From positions 62,001-126,000 of the forward strand of contig JAQTTV010000005.1 in the NCBI GenBank assembly GCA_028710565.1: a DNA stretch of 64,000 bases, in the 5' to 3' direction. A program made the position numbers and the translations under genes. This DNA comes from Gallionella sp. (GTDB taxonomy: Bacteria; Pseudomonadota; Gammaproteobacteria; Burkholderiales; Gallionellaceae). The notes below the pieces were generated by a model that saw nothing but the letters and a program-made list of their open reading frames with translations, did no database searches and was not told where the DNA came from. Shown one piece after another: positions 25,283 to 37,607 of the stretch. The first letter of the stretch is position 1, and each line of letters opens with the position of its first letter.

Positions 25283-25429
25283 CTGTAGAGCGTTTGTAGA
25301 ACGGGTGAAACAAATCATCACAACACCACGAAAATCCGGCACGCCCGTAGCGCGGCTGTAGAGCGTTTCCAGTACGACTGAGCGCCATCAGCCGAACCGC
25401 CTAAAAATCCCACATGCGCTGTAGAGCGT
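25283..25429. repeat. three CTGTAGAGCGT iterations upstream of the ParM-like gene
   Basis: CTGTAGAGCGT occurs at 25283-25293, 25356-25366 and 25419-25429. The first and third copies lie in longer matching blocks that begin CTAAAAAT and continue to a CACATG. The region sits between the ParM-like gene and the divergent AcaB-like gene. Iterated sites of this kind are typical of a partition centromere or of an autoregulatory operator, bound by the adaptor protein. Confidence 0.6.
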
Positions 25430-25464
25430 CTGTGGCGCGTATGGGAATTATTGGGCAACTGAAA

Positions 25465-25518
25465 ATATAAATCCTCGAAATACCTTGCAGATTTGCAAGG
25501 TATTTCGAGGATTTATAT
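25465..25518. repeat. 25-bp perfect inverted repeat with 4-base loop
   Basis: The left arm at 25465-25489 (starts ATATAAATCCTCG, ends TTGCA) and the right arm at 25494-25518 are exact complements with a 4-base loop. This is the largest perfect dyad seen in the window. It lies in the divergent control region, 61 bases upstream of the AcaB-like start. It could be a cruciform-forming partition or replication site, an insulating double terminator, or a regulatory RNA hairpin. There is no poly-T run after either arm, which argues against a simple terminator. Confidence 0.85.
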
Positions 25519-25578
25519 GGATGTTTGAAGCATGATTGCCCGTGGCAAAATCCGTTCAATTCACTAATGGAGCGTTAT

Positions 25579-26298
25579 ATGGAAGAGAAAAAGGCTGCGA
25601 AAGGTGCAACCAGAACACCAAAAAAATACCTGGAGTTCAGTAATCCGTTTGTCATTCGAGACACAACCCTTTATACGACACCTGCCCAATTGGTCTATGA
25701 GACGGCCTTCGATGACTGCGCTGTCTCAATGCGCAATCTGAGTGCCGTGCTGCCTACACTGGTCAAAAACGCCAGCGAAATGATGGCCATCAACGGTGCC
25801 GTCGATCACCTGATTAACAATGCGCTTGCGAATCTGCGCAATGAAGGCGCGCGGATCAAGAAGATCGCTGAGGACAATGGTATTGAGATTGGCCGACTGA
25901 ATTACACCCACACAAAACAAGTCGAAGCCAAGCTAACCTGCAACAAAGCCGGTCAATATTTGCAAATAATCTCGGAACTTGATGGGTTGCTCTGCCTTGT
26001 TCACTCGGCATGGTTTGCCGGATTTATTGATGACGACGCAAAGGCCAGCCTGGAAAGACAATGGCGCAGGAAAATGATCGGGGTTGCCGCCGAAATAAAA
26101 AACATTACCAACCGTGCTTTCCGTGCAGCTGGAAAACTGGCAGAAGCTGATGGTGCGCCACCAAGCGAAGCGGATAACACCAGCCCCTTGAATGAGGAGG
26201 AGCCCGTTGCCAAACAAAAAAGCGCCAAAGCCACGAAAGCCGCCAAAACCATTCCCGCCGAGGGTGAAGCGCTGACCGTCACTGAGTCCGTATCCTGA
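25579..26298 (+). CDS. AcaB/DUF1845-like protein
   Basis: A 239-residue protein whose middle resembles the DUF1845 family that includes the regulator AcaB of integrative and conjugative elements: LYTTPAQLVYETAFDDCAVS near residue 34 and YLQIISELDGLLCLVHSAWF near residue 122. The C-terminus is low-complexity, rich in K, A and E. I chose the ATG at 25579, which has a GGAG 6 bases upstream; two earlier ATGs are possible. It precedes and is coupled to the helicase gene. Regulation of element genes is the likely role, by analogy only. Confidence 0.55.
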   Translation: MEEKKAAKGATRTPKKYLEFSNPFVIRDTTLYTTPAQLVYETAFDDCAVSMRNLSAVLPTLVKNASEMMAINGAVDHLINNALANLRNEGARIKKIAEDNGIEIGRLNYTHTKQVEAKLTCNKAGQYLQIISELDGLLCLVHSAWFAGFIDDDAKASLERQWRRKMIGVAAEIKNITNRAFRAAGKLAEADGAPPSEADNTSPLNEEEPVAKQKSAKATKAAKTIPAEGEALTVTESVS

Positions 26299-26299
26299 C

Positions 26300-27997
26300 T
26301 TGCAACTCAACCAGCAACAAGCCAGAGCGGTTAATGCGCTAGGGCATTGTTCGGTGCTGGCCTGTCCAGGGTCAGGAAAAACACGCGTACTATCCATGCG
26401 AGCAGCCCGGTTGCTCAGTGAAAATAAAACCGGGCGGTTGTGCGCCGTTACGTTCACACGCGATGCAGCCGCTGAACTGAAGTCGCGCATTCTGCACTTA
26501 TGTGGTGAGCGGGAAGCAAAACGTCTGGCGGTCGGGACATTTCATTCGGTCGCGCTGTCACAGATTCGACGGTTGCCGCACCTGTCAGGCATGAAGCTGC
26601 TATCGGACGGTGAGCGCATAGGTTTGCTTAGACGGTGCTATTCACAATACAAATGTGATGTGCCTTTTGACAAGGTGCTTTCCGCCATTGATCGCGCAAA
26701 ATCAAGGTTGGGGCAGAGCATATTCAGCGATCCTGGCATTGAGGAAGTGTTCAATGCCTACCAGCATTTGCTTGCCACAGAACACGGAATGGATTTCTCC
26801 GATATTTTGCTGACTGTCGTTAATGGGTTTCGAGACGAGAGCATCAAGCCGCTTGCCGTGCGCTGGTTGCTGGCTGATGAGTTTCAGGATGCGGACGAGG
26901 TGCAGGCGCAATGGGTGATTGAACATGGCATGGCTGGCATTGAGGTCACGATTGTTGGCGACGACGATCAAAGCCTATACTCGTTTCGGAATGCGCTGGG
27001 CTACGCGGGGATGCTCCGCGTTTCGCAAACGCTGGTTGCCCAGGAAATCACGCTGCCAATCAATTACCGCTGCGCACCTAATATCTTGGCTCACGCAGCC
27101 CGTTTGATTGCCAACAACCCGAACCGAGCCAACAAAGCCATCGAAGCCGCCCGCGACGCAAGCGGCATCGTCAAGACACATCGCGCCGCAGACAGAAGCG
27201 ACGAAGCCGGCCTTGTTGTTGAGGCGATAAAGAAATCTGCCGGCCAATGTTGGGCAATACTCGCACGCACCAATAGTTTGCTGGAAGTGGTTGAGGCAGA
27301 ATTGCTGGCAAGTAGCATTGACTATACGCTTTCAGGTGGAAAATCTGTTTGGGAGGGTGTCACGGGCAGTGCCCTGGTTGGATTGCTTAAAAGCATACAA
27401 TCGGACGGCTGGACGGGCATGGCTAACGCATTGTCGCTTTGCTGGATCAAGTCGGAATTGCTCAATCTGCATCACGACAACAAAAGTTGCGGGCAAATGC
27501 TGGAAATAATCTTGATCCACGCACCGGAAAACGATGTGTGTACCAAAAAGACCATCGAGAGTGCGCGGCGTGGATACGCTGAATGGCGGAGGCAGATAGC
27601 GGATGGCAATACGACACTTGCCATCTATGCCGCAGCCAACTGGCTTGCGCAGCACATCAAGCAAGATCGAGGTGGCCTGGTGAAAAAATTGGCCAGCATC
27701 ATTGTCAGGCTTAAAGGGTCGTTGGCGCAACGCTTAAATACGCTATCAAGAACAACAGAACGTACCACCGCGACCGGCGTGGTGCTATCCACCTTGCACG
27801 GCAGCAAAGGTTTGGAGTTCGACAGCGTGTGGATTATTGGGGTGGAAGATGGCAACTTGCCACACCCGGATTCCACCGAGGAAGAAGAGCGGCGATTGTT
27901 CTACGTGGGGATTACGCGCGCCAGAAACCGCTTGGAAATCAGTAGTTCGATTGAAGATGGATTGGATTCCCGTTTCATCATAGAGGCGGAGTTTTAG
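26300..27997 (+). CDS. UvrD-family superfamily 1 helicase
   Basis: A 565-residue SF1A helicase with intact motifs: ACPGSGKTR (I) near residue 20, LADEFQDADE (II) near 193, VGDDDQSLYSFRNA (III) near 220, INYRCAPN (IV) near 255, LHGSKGLEFDSVW (V) near 500 and YVGITRARNR (VI) near 537. It starts at a TTG one base after the preceding stop TGA, so translation is probably by reinitiation. It is shorter than housekeeping UvrD (about 720). Its position after the AcaB-like gene marks it as cargo of a mobile element, in a replication or conjugation role. Confidence 0.82.
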   Translation: MQLNQQQARAVNALGHCSVLACPGSGKTRVLSMRAARLLSENKTGRLCAVTFTRDAAAELKSRILHLCGEREAKRLAVGTFHSVALSQIRRLPHLSGMKLLSDGERIGLLRRCYSQYKCDVPFDKVLSAIDRAKSRLGQSIFSDPGIEEVFNAYQHLLATEHGMDFSDILLTVVNGFRDESIKPLAVRWLLADEFQDADEVQAQWVIEHGMAGIEVTIVGDDDQSLYSFRNALGYAGMLRVSQTLVAQEITLPINYRCAPNILAHAARLIANNPNRANKAIEAARDASGIVKTHRAADRSDEAGLVVEAIKKSAGQCWAILARTNSLLEVVEAELLASSIDYTLSGGKSVWEGVTGSALVGLLKSIQSDGWTGMANALSLCWIKSELLNLHHDNKSCGQMLEIILIHAPENDVCTKKTIESARRGYAEWRRQIADGNTTLAIYAAANWLAQHIKQDRGGLVKKLASIIVRLKGSLAQRLNTLSRTTERTTATGVVLSTLHGSKGLEFDSVWIIGVEDGNLPHPDSTEEEERRLFYVGITRARNRLEISSSIEDGLDSRFIIEAEF

Positions 27998-28352
27998 TGG
28001 GGTTGCTGCGTATTCCAACCTAATCCGCCACTGATTCCAATCGCAAACCCGCTACCCGTTATGACACTGAGTCAGCCAGTAATTTCAATCTCAATTACTA
28101 CGATTTTGACTGACAGCAATTAGTTCAAGCAGGCCTACAAACAAGAATAAAATCACTCGATTTATGGCCTTCTGTGTGCCAAAAGTTACCGCATGACAAA
28201 GTCTGGAAGAACGTGATGATTCACTGCGTTACGGTCAAAGACAGGTGGGAAACATGGATTTTGAACGGATAGAAAGTGTTGTGAAGGTGTCTTACGGAGA
28301 CCTCCTTGGGGTAAACTCGATATCGTAAAACTAACAACGTAAAGGTGGGCTT
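27998..28352. other. intergenic region between the helicase and nhaA
   Basis: About 355 bases. Apart from a possible small hairpin near 28283-28306 (AAGG...GTCT / AGAC...CCTT) just before the nhaA start, no gene or RNA was recognised. It should carry the nhaA promoter. Confidence 0.4.
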
Positions 28353-32401
<4,049 letters not shown>

Positions 32402-32617
32402 AGATATATCGCACTTTCAAGTGTGCTAATTTTCAACCACTTGCTAATTCCCCCATCAAACCGTTCATCCGAGTCCGCGTGTAATCCATTGAAAAGAATA
32501 GATGCGCTGGAGAATAATGCCCCGGAGAGAGAAAATACGGGCTAGAACGTGGTCGTGGTGTGGTTCTGGAAGTCCGCAAGTGTTCGCACGAACCCGCGCC
32601 AGTTTGCGGCAATACGC

Positions 32618-32657
32618 AATATAAAGGCCAACGGATATCTGTTGTCCTTTATATATT
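32618..32657. repeat. AT-rich inverted repeat
   Basis: Left arm AATATAAAGGCCAAC (32618-32632) pairs with right arm GTTGTCCTTTATATATT (32641-32657) apart from one mismatch and a two-base insertion, around a GATATC-containing centre. It directly abuts the tmRNA-like fragment. Confidence 0.65.
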
Positions 32658-32677
32658 GGTGGAGACGGCGGGAATTG
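32657..32677 (-). other. fragment resembling the 3' end of tmRNA
   Basis: On the plus strand this reads TGGTGGAGACGG then CGGGAATTG. That matches, within one or two bases, the complement of the 3'-terminal 21 bases of betaproteobacterial tmRNA (CCA end, acceptor stem and start of the T arm). The rest of tmRNA is not present here. The 3' end of ssrA is a favoured integration site, so this may be an attachment-site remnant of a lost element. Confidence 0.4.
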
Positions 32678-32700
32678 CGAGGTGTTCGCGTTGCATCCGC

Positions 32701-32765
32701 GATGACCTCGCCCCTTCGGGATCGCCTTCGGCGTCCTGCGCGAGCAATGCTCGCTGGTGGTCATC
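32701..32765. repeat. compound hairpin array enclosed by an outer stem
   Basis: An outer 7-base stem GATGACC (32701-32707) and GGTCATC (32759-32765) encloses three hairpins: CCC-TTC-GGG (32712-32720), CGCC-TTC-GGCG (32723-32733) and GCGAGC-AAT-GCTCGC (32740-32754). All stems pair perfectly. The fold is cloverleaf-like and may be a structured RNA or a recombination or repeat element. Confidence 0.5.
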
Positions 32766-33096
32766 CTGACCAGCCAACGCGCCTGCATGCGCCTTGTCGT
32801 TCTCAGGCTCGCAGCAGTGCGGCTCGGATTCCCAACTCACCCCGCGTCCTAGATGAGTGGTTTCAGCGAAGGACATGCGGCTAATCATGATATTAGCCTG
32901 TTCAAATCCTGCAGGTAGTCTTGGTCAATAATTTTCGCAGTCTTATCCCAGACCTTCGTGGATTCCGTGGCATGTTTTTGTAAATACAGGCTCCCCGAAT
33001 GAATGCCTTCCATTCCAGCTTCTTGATAGTTCACAAAACTTTAATAAAAGCTTCATTGGCTTGAAATAGTTTTAACTCATGATATGTCGCATTACA

Positions 33097-33106
33097 TATC
33101 TAGACA
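33097..33106. promoter_or_regulatory. candidate PhnF operator
   Basis: TATCTAGACA is one base off the palindrome TGTCTAGACA, the type of core site used by HutC-subfamily GntR proteins. It lies 9 bases before the phnF start, so autoregulation by PhnF is plausible. Confidence 0.35.
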
Positions 33107-33115
33107 TCTATCGTC

Positions 33116-33841
33116 ATGAGTCTTTACGCAATCGATCGCGACACCGGAATTACCCTGTATGCACAAATCGCCGAGGTGCTGGAACGCGACTATGTGCGTC
33201 AGGGTGCTGAGGGCGATCGATTGCCTGCTGAAAGCGAGTTGGCGGCACGCTTTGCCGTTAATCGTCATACCTTGCGCCGCGCCGTAGACGAGTTGATTGC
33301 GCAAGGATTGCTAGAGCGCCGTCACGGCGTGGGAATTTTCATTACCGATCAGTTGCTCGATTATCGCGTGGGCAGCAATACGCGCTTTACTCAGACGCTG
33401 GCCGATATCGGCATCTCTACCGATACACGGGTAATACGAAAAATGATTACTCCCGCGCCTGCGGGGGTTGCGCGCAACCTGGCGTTGCTGGCCGATGAAC
33501 CGGTTCTATGGATTGAAACGTTACGCCTGGCCGATGGCTTACCCTTCTGCGTTATTTCCCACTTTCTGCCCGTGAAACCCTTCGGCGAGTTGCTGGATAG
33601 CTATACCAGCGGCTCGTTACATGATTATTTAGAGAAAAATCACGGCGCGCTTCATCGTACCGAAAGCCTGGTAACCGCTGTGCTTCCTCAAGGTGACGAT
33701 GTAAAACTGCTGGGGATTACTCAGAGCCGGCCCGTGTTGCGGGTCAAGAGTTTGAACGTGCTGGATCGGGATAACTCCCCGGTCGAGTATGCCATTACCC
33801 GGTTCCGCGCAGACCGGATCCAACTGCGCATCACACCTTAA
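33116..33841 (+). CDS. phnF: phosphonate operon regulator PhnF (GntR/HutC family)
   Basis: A 241-residue GntR-family regulator. The N-terminal winged HTH (LPAESELAARFAVNRHTLRR, near residue 38) is followed by RHGVGIFI. The C-terminal UTRA ligand-binding domain of the HutC subfamily ends in YAITRFRADRIQLRI. The ATG at 33116 gives the normal length. It is the first gene of the phn operon, 38 bases before phnD, so it probably represses the operon when phosphonate metabolism is not needed. The signal sensed is unknown. Confidence 0.9.
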   Translation: MSLYAIDRDTGITLYAQIAEVLERDYVRQGAEGDRLPAESELAARFAVNRHTLRRAVDELIAQGLLERRHGVGIFITDQLLDYRVGSNTRFTQTLADIGISTDTRVIRKMITPAPAGVARNLALLADEPVLWIETLRLADGLPFCVISHFLPVKPFGELLDSYTSGSLHDYLEKNHGALHRTESLVTAVLPQGDDVKLLGITQSRPVLRVKSLNVLDRDNSPVEYAITRFRADRIQLRITP

Positions 33842-33879
33842 AACCTCCCTACCAAACTGAATTCAACAGGAGTTTCAAA

Positions 33880-34749
33880 ATGAAATTTAACAAACTTGTT
33901 CTTTCCACGCTGATCGGCGCTGCGCTGATGAGTGCTGCGGTAACCGCTCAGGCACGCGACTTGGTGATGGGGCTGATCCCCGCCGAAAACAACGAAGAAA
34001 TGATCAAGACCTTCGAGCCAATGCGCGCCTATCTGGAAAAGAAAACCGGTATGCATGTCAAACTTTTTACCGCAACCGACTACGCAGGCGTGATCGAAGC
34101 GATGAAAAAGAAGCGTGTTGACATCGCCTGGTTCGGTCCGCTTTCATACTATCTGGCTGAGCAGGAAGCCGGTGCTGAAGCGTTTGCAGTTGGCATTCGT
34201 GAAGGCAGTAATTCCCCTACTTACAAGAGCATCATCGTGACGCCTTGTGATAGCGGCATCAAAAACATTTTGGATTTAAAAGGCAAGAGCGTTGCGTTTG
34301 TTGATCCAGCCTCTACCTCTGGCGGTTTGATGCCGAGCTACATGGTGAAGCAAGCGACCGGCAAGATGCCTCAGGAATTTTTCGGTAAGTTTACCTATGC
34401 CGGCTCTCATGATGCAGCCGAACTGGCCGTAAAGAACAAGACCGTTGATGCCGCCGCTGATAACGACATCACCTACGGAAAAATGCTTGCAAAGGGTTTG
34501 ATCACCAAGGAAAGCAATTGCATCATCGCCGAATCTACCCCATTGCCAGGTTCTCCTTTGGTTTATCGCAGCGACTTGCCGGAAAACCTTAAGGCACAGA
34601 TTCGTGATTCCATTCTGAACGCTCACAAAGATATCCAGGTAACTGGATATGGCAAGATCAGCCATTACGTTCCCGCTGGTCCAAAAGACTATCAAGCCAT
34701 ACGCGATATGGTTAAAGAACTGGGCCTCAAGAAAGAACAACTGAAGTAA
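33880..34749 (+). CDS. phnD: phosphonate ABC transporter substrate-binding protein PhnD
   Basis: A 289-residue periplasmic binding protein with a clear signal peptide (MKFNKLVLSTLIGAALMSAA, cleavage after AQA near residue 25). The mature part shows the PhnD pattern: LVMGLIPAENNEEMIK at the start and VDIAWFGPLSYYLA near residue 80, and a YKSIIV block and DPASTSGGLMPSYM near residue 145. It captures phosphonates for the PhnCEE transporter. An AGGAG site precedes the ATG. A GC-rich hairpin follows the stop. Confidence 0.94.
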   Translation: MKFNKLVLSTLIGAALMSAAVTAQARDLVMGLIPAENNEEMIKTFEPMRAYLEKKTGMHVKLFTATDYAGVIEAMKKKRVDIAWFGPLSYYLAEQEAGAEAFAVGIREGSNSPTYKSIIVTPCDSGIKNILDLKGKSVAFVDPASTSGGLMPSYMVKQATGKMPQEFFGKFTYAGSHDAAELAVKNKTVDAAADNDITYGKMLAKGLITKESNCIIAESTPLPGSPLVYRSDLPENLKAQIRDSILNAHKDIQVTGYGKISHYVPAGPKDYQAIRDMVKELGLKKEQLK

Positions 34750-34758
34750 TTGCAGTGT

Positions 34759-34787
34759 CGCGGCCGGTAAGCATCTTGCCGGCCGCG
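34759..34787 (+). promoter_or_regulatory. stem-loop between phnD and phnC
   Basis: CGCGGCCGG (34759-34767) pairs perfectly with CCGGCCGCG (34779-34787) around an 11-base loop. There is no T run after it, so a full stop is unlikely. In binding-protein operons such hairpins often stabilise the upstream mRNA, giving more binding protein than transporter; that role is inferred. Confidence 0.6.
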
Positions 34788-34805
34788 AATTAATTTGGAG
34801 GTCGT

Positions 34806-35585
34806 ATGGCTAAAATTATTATCAAAGACATAGTCAAGCGTTATGCAAATGGTTTTGAGGCACTCAAGGGCGTCAGCGCAGAAATTGCAGCGGGTTCTTT
34901 CACGGTTATTCTCGGCCCATCGGGCGCCGGAAAATCGACTTTATTGCGTACCATCAATGGCTTGGAAACGCAGACCGCAGGCACGATTCAGATTGGCGAA
35001 CACATCGTCACGCCACACAATCTTCGTCAAGTTCGCTCACAGGTTGGCATGGTGTTTCAGCATTTTAATCTGGTGGACCGGTTATCGGTCATGACCAATG
35101 TGCTTACCGGGCGCTTGTCGCATCGCTCGTGGCTGGGAAGTCTGCTGTATTTGTTTCGTCGCACCGATCTGGATCTTGCGCACGATGCGCTGATTCGGGT
35201 GGGATTGACTGACAAGGCCTGGAATCGCGCCGATAAATTATCAGGCGGACAACAGCAGCGTGTCGGGATTGCCCGTGCATTGGCGCAACAACCGCGTGTG
35301 ATTCTGGCCGATGAGCCGGTTGCCAGTCTGGATCCGGTTGCCAGTGAAGAAATTATGGGGCTGCTGCGCGAAATTTGTACGCGCGACGGCATTACCGTGG
35401 TGGTCAATCTGCATCAGGTCGAACTGGCCAGGCGTTTCGCTGATCGCATCATCGGGCTCAATGAAGGGCTGGTTGTCTACGATGGCCCGACCGGCGGGCT
35501 GGATCGCATAACACTTGGGAAAATATACAGTCGCAACGGAGATCTGGTCGATGAGCAACTCGAAACTATGCTGGCCTACGCCTAA
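34806..35585 (+). CDS. phnC: phosphonate ABC transporter ATPase PhnC
   Basis: A 259-residue ABC ATPase. Walker A is GPSGAGKST near residue 38, the signature LSGGQQQRVGIARAL near residue 146, Walker B VILADEPVASLDP near residue 168, and the H-loop contains NLHQVELA. The PhnC-specific length and the neighbours phnD and phnE fix its role in powering phosphonate import. A TTGGAGG site precedes the ATG. The 3' end overlaps the first phnE gene by 35 bases. Confidence 0.94.
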   Translation: MAKIIIKDIVKRYANGFEALKGVSAEIAAGSFTVILGPSGAGKSTLLRTINGLETQTAGTIQIGEHIVTPHNLRQVRSQVGMVFQHFNLVDRLSVMTNVLTGRLSHRSWLGSLLYLFRRTDLDLAHDALIRVGLTDKAWNRADKLSGGQQQRVGIARALAQQPRVILADEPVASLDPVASEEIMGLLREICTRDGITVVVNLHQVELARRFADRIIGLNEGLVVYDGPTGGLDRITLGKIYSRNGDLVDEQLETMLAYA

Positions 35586-36348
35586 CGGGCGACCGGGCCT
35601 GGTGCCGACACTGTCATTACTCGCCTGCATCCTGCTTTTGGCGATCAGCGCGTCGGCAGTCGAACTTGATTTTGGGCGGATTGTCACCGCCATTCCTCGC
35701 ATGCTGGCTTTCGCGGGAAATCTGCTGGTTCTGCCGGATTGGGAGTACTTGCCGATACTGGCTAAAAATATCCTGCAGACCATCGAAATGACGTTTCTGG
35801 CGACCAGTATTGCGCTGGTCATTAGTCTGCCATTGGGTGTTCTGGCGGCTAAAAACACCAGTCCGCATCCTGCTGTTTTTCATGCGACACGCAATTTACT
35901 GTCCTTGATGCGCGCGCTGCCTGAACTGGTCTGGGCATTGGTGTTTGTCTCTGCGGTGGGCTTAGGTCCTTTGCCGGGAATCATGGCACTGTCATTCGTG
36001 ACGGTCGGCTTCATGGGCAAGTTTTTTGCCGAGAGCATTGAGGTGGTCGATCAGCGACAGGTGGAAGGGGTGGTGGCACAGGGGGCAAGTTGGTTGCAAC
36101 TGCGTACTTTCGCTCATTTTCCGCAGGCGTTTCCGGACTTTGTCGGCACAGTGATGTACGTGCTGGATCACAACCTGCGGGCTGCGGCGATTCTGGGTTT
36201 AGTGGGCGCGGGCGGTATCGGTTATGACCTGGTGATGGCCATGCGGATGTTTGATTACAACAGGCTGCTGCCGATTGCGCTGTCTATTTACATCGTGGTG
36301 ACGTTGCTGGATCGCGCATCCGATCACTTTCGCATGAGGATGATTTAA
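35551..36348 (+). CDS. phnE: phosphonate ABC transporter permease PhnE (first copy)
   Basis: A 265-residue inner-membrane permease of the PhnE family with about six hydrophobic segments. The coupling region shows FAESIEVVDQRQVEGVVAQG, and ALPELVWALVFVSAVGLGPLPG is typical. I start it at 35551 (ATG, with CGGAG about 9 bases upstream), inside phnC; earlier in-frame ATG or GTG readings have no ribosome site. It pairs with the second phnE to form the membrane channel. Confidence 0.92.
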   Translation: MSNSKLCWPTPNGRPGLVPTLSLLACILLLAISASAVELDFGRIVTAIPRMLAFAGNLLVLPDWEYLPILAKNILQTIEMTFLATSIALVISLPLGVLAAKNTSPHPAVFHATRNLLSLMRALPELVWALVFVSAVGLGPLPGIMALSFVTVGFMGKFFAESIEVVDQRQVEGVVAQGASWLQLRTFAHFPQAFPDFVGTVMYVLDHNLRAAAILGLVGAGGIGYDLVMAMRMFDYNRLLPIALSIYIVVTLLDRASDHFRMRMI

Positions 36349-37143
36349 ATGGCTGAGGAAATAATTCAACGTCCTGCCTTACCTAAAAAGCCGTTCAATC
36401 CTACTTCCGTCTGGTTGTCGGGTTGGCTGGCGCTGATTTGGCTAATTATTGTCGATCTTGAGTTGTCATTTGAGACGCTGCTGTATGGCGTACAGGACAT
36501 TCTTGAGTATTTCAGCCGCTACAGTCGTCCTAATTTTGATGACTTATCTAGATATGTAGAACTGTTAGGGCAGACGCTGGCAACGGCGTTGTGGGGAAGT
36601 ACGCTGGCGATTGTAGTGGCGGTGCTGCTAGCGCCGTTTGCTGCTCGAAACCTGTCACCCAATGCCGTGACCTATCGCATCGCTCGTGAATTGCTCAACT
36701 TTATGCGTGCCATGCCGGATTTGTTACTGGCCTTGATTTTTGTCGCCGCACTAGGCTTGGGACCATTGCCGGGCGCATTGGCGTTGGGCGTACATACCGC
36801 CGGATTCCTCGGTAAGTTTTTTGCGGAAAGTCTGGAACGCGTAGATAACGGGATTTATGAAGCCGTCACGGCGAGCGGTGCATCGCGTGTGCAACTGGTG
36901 ATGTATGCCGGTTGGCCGTCGATTCAACGCGAAGCACTGGGTTACATGCTTTATATCTTCGACCGCAATGTGCGTATGGCCGCTGTGTTGGGCCTGGTGG
37001 GTGCGGGTGGTATTGGTCTTGCGCTGCATGACACCTTGCGCATGTTCAATTACGACCAGTCAGCCGCGCTGATTGTGGTGATTCTGGTCACGATTTTAAC
37101 GATCGATTATCTGTCTACCTGGCTGAGAGGAAAACTTAACTAA
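36349..37143 (+). CDS. phnE: phosphonate ABC transporter permease PhnE (second copy)
   Basis: A 264-residue paralogue of the preceding permease with a longer N-terminal soluble part (AEEIIQRPALPKK) and the same RAMPDLLLALIFVAALGLGPLPG block and FAESLERVDNGIYEAV coupling segment. Two-permease phn operons occur in many proteobacteria; the copies are diverged, suggesting a heterodimer. It begins directly after the first copy's TAA (ATG overlapping by none) and overlaps phnG by one base. Confidence 0.9.
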   Translation: MAEEIIQRPALPKKPFNPTSVWLSGWLALIWLIIVDLELSFETLLYGVQDILEYFSRYSRPNFDDLSRYVELLGQTLATALWGSTLAIVVAVLLAPFAARNLSPNAVTYRIARELLNFMRAMPDLLLALIFVAALGLGPLPGALALGVHTAGFLGKFFAESLERVDNGIYEAVTASGASRVQLVMYAGWPSIQREALGYMLYIFDRNVRMAAVLGLVGAGGIGLALHDTLRMFNYDQSAALIVVILVTILTIDYLSTWLRGKLN

Positions 37144-37607
37144 TGAATATTTCAAGAAATGATTGGCCAAGTGCGCTCTGCCAATTAAACGCGGCTGAAA
37201 TCAAACAGGTCGCTGCAACCCTTAGCCGTGACATTGAAGTGCGCGATGTTGTCTTGCCACAAACTGGACTAGGGCTGTTGAGCTTAACGGACGGTGCGTT
37301 TCATGAACCGTTTTACCTAGGTGAAATCCCGGTTGCACGCGCCGAGGTGATTCTGAAAATAGCCGATGGTCGTGAGGTTCAAGGTGGCACCGTGCTGGTT
37401 GATGACAGGGCGCAGTTAGCGCGCTCAATTGCCATTCTTGACGCCGTGCTGGCGGGGAAGTTGCCGGGCTATGAGCAGGCGGCAAGCCTAGTTGAGCGGG
37501 GAAATCAGATGCGTATCCAGAACATGAGCGAGCGCCGTCAAATGTTAGCTGCCACTCGTGTCGATTTTTCGCTACTGGAACAAGAGGATGACGAAGATGC
37601 TGAATGA
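37143..37607 (+). CDS. phnG: C-P lyase core subunit PhnG
   Basis: A 154-residue PhnG protein, a small subunit of the PhnGHIJ C-P lyase core complex that attaches phosphonate to the ribose of ATP. The family pattern is clear: FHEPFYLGEIPVARAEV near residue 58 and a C-terminal region rich in R, Q and E. Its ATG overlaps the phnE stop by one base. Length is normal. Confidence 0.93.
   Translation: MNISRNDWPSALCQLNAAEIKQVAATLSRDIEVRDVVLPQTGLGLLSLTDGAFHEPFYLGEIPVARAEVILKIADGREVQGGTVLVDDRAQLARSIAILDAVLAGKLPGYEQAASLVERGNQMRIQNMSERRQMLAATRVDFSLLEQEDDEDAE

Larger units (their letters stand above)
32402..33115. other. dyad-rich intergenic region between the P-ATPase and phnF
   Basis: About 710 bases with no supported gene; frames here lack family features. 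It contains a GTTCG/CGAAC dyad at 32582-32593, a large AT-rich inverted repeat, a tmRNA-like fragment and a compound hairpin array, each listed separately. The last 130 bases hold the phnF promoter area. Confidence 0.55.

Noticed and set aside
25283-25429. CTGTAGAGCGT repeats as a CRISPR array
   Set aside because: Only three copies of 11 bases, with uneven spacing (73 and 63 bases) and no cas gene nearby.
32465-32788. 107-codon minus-strand frame in the intergenic region
   Set aside because: It is made by dyads and the tmRNA-like piece; the protein is low in meaning and has no start signal.
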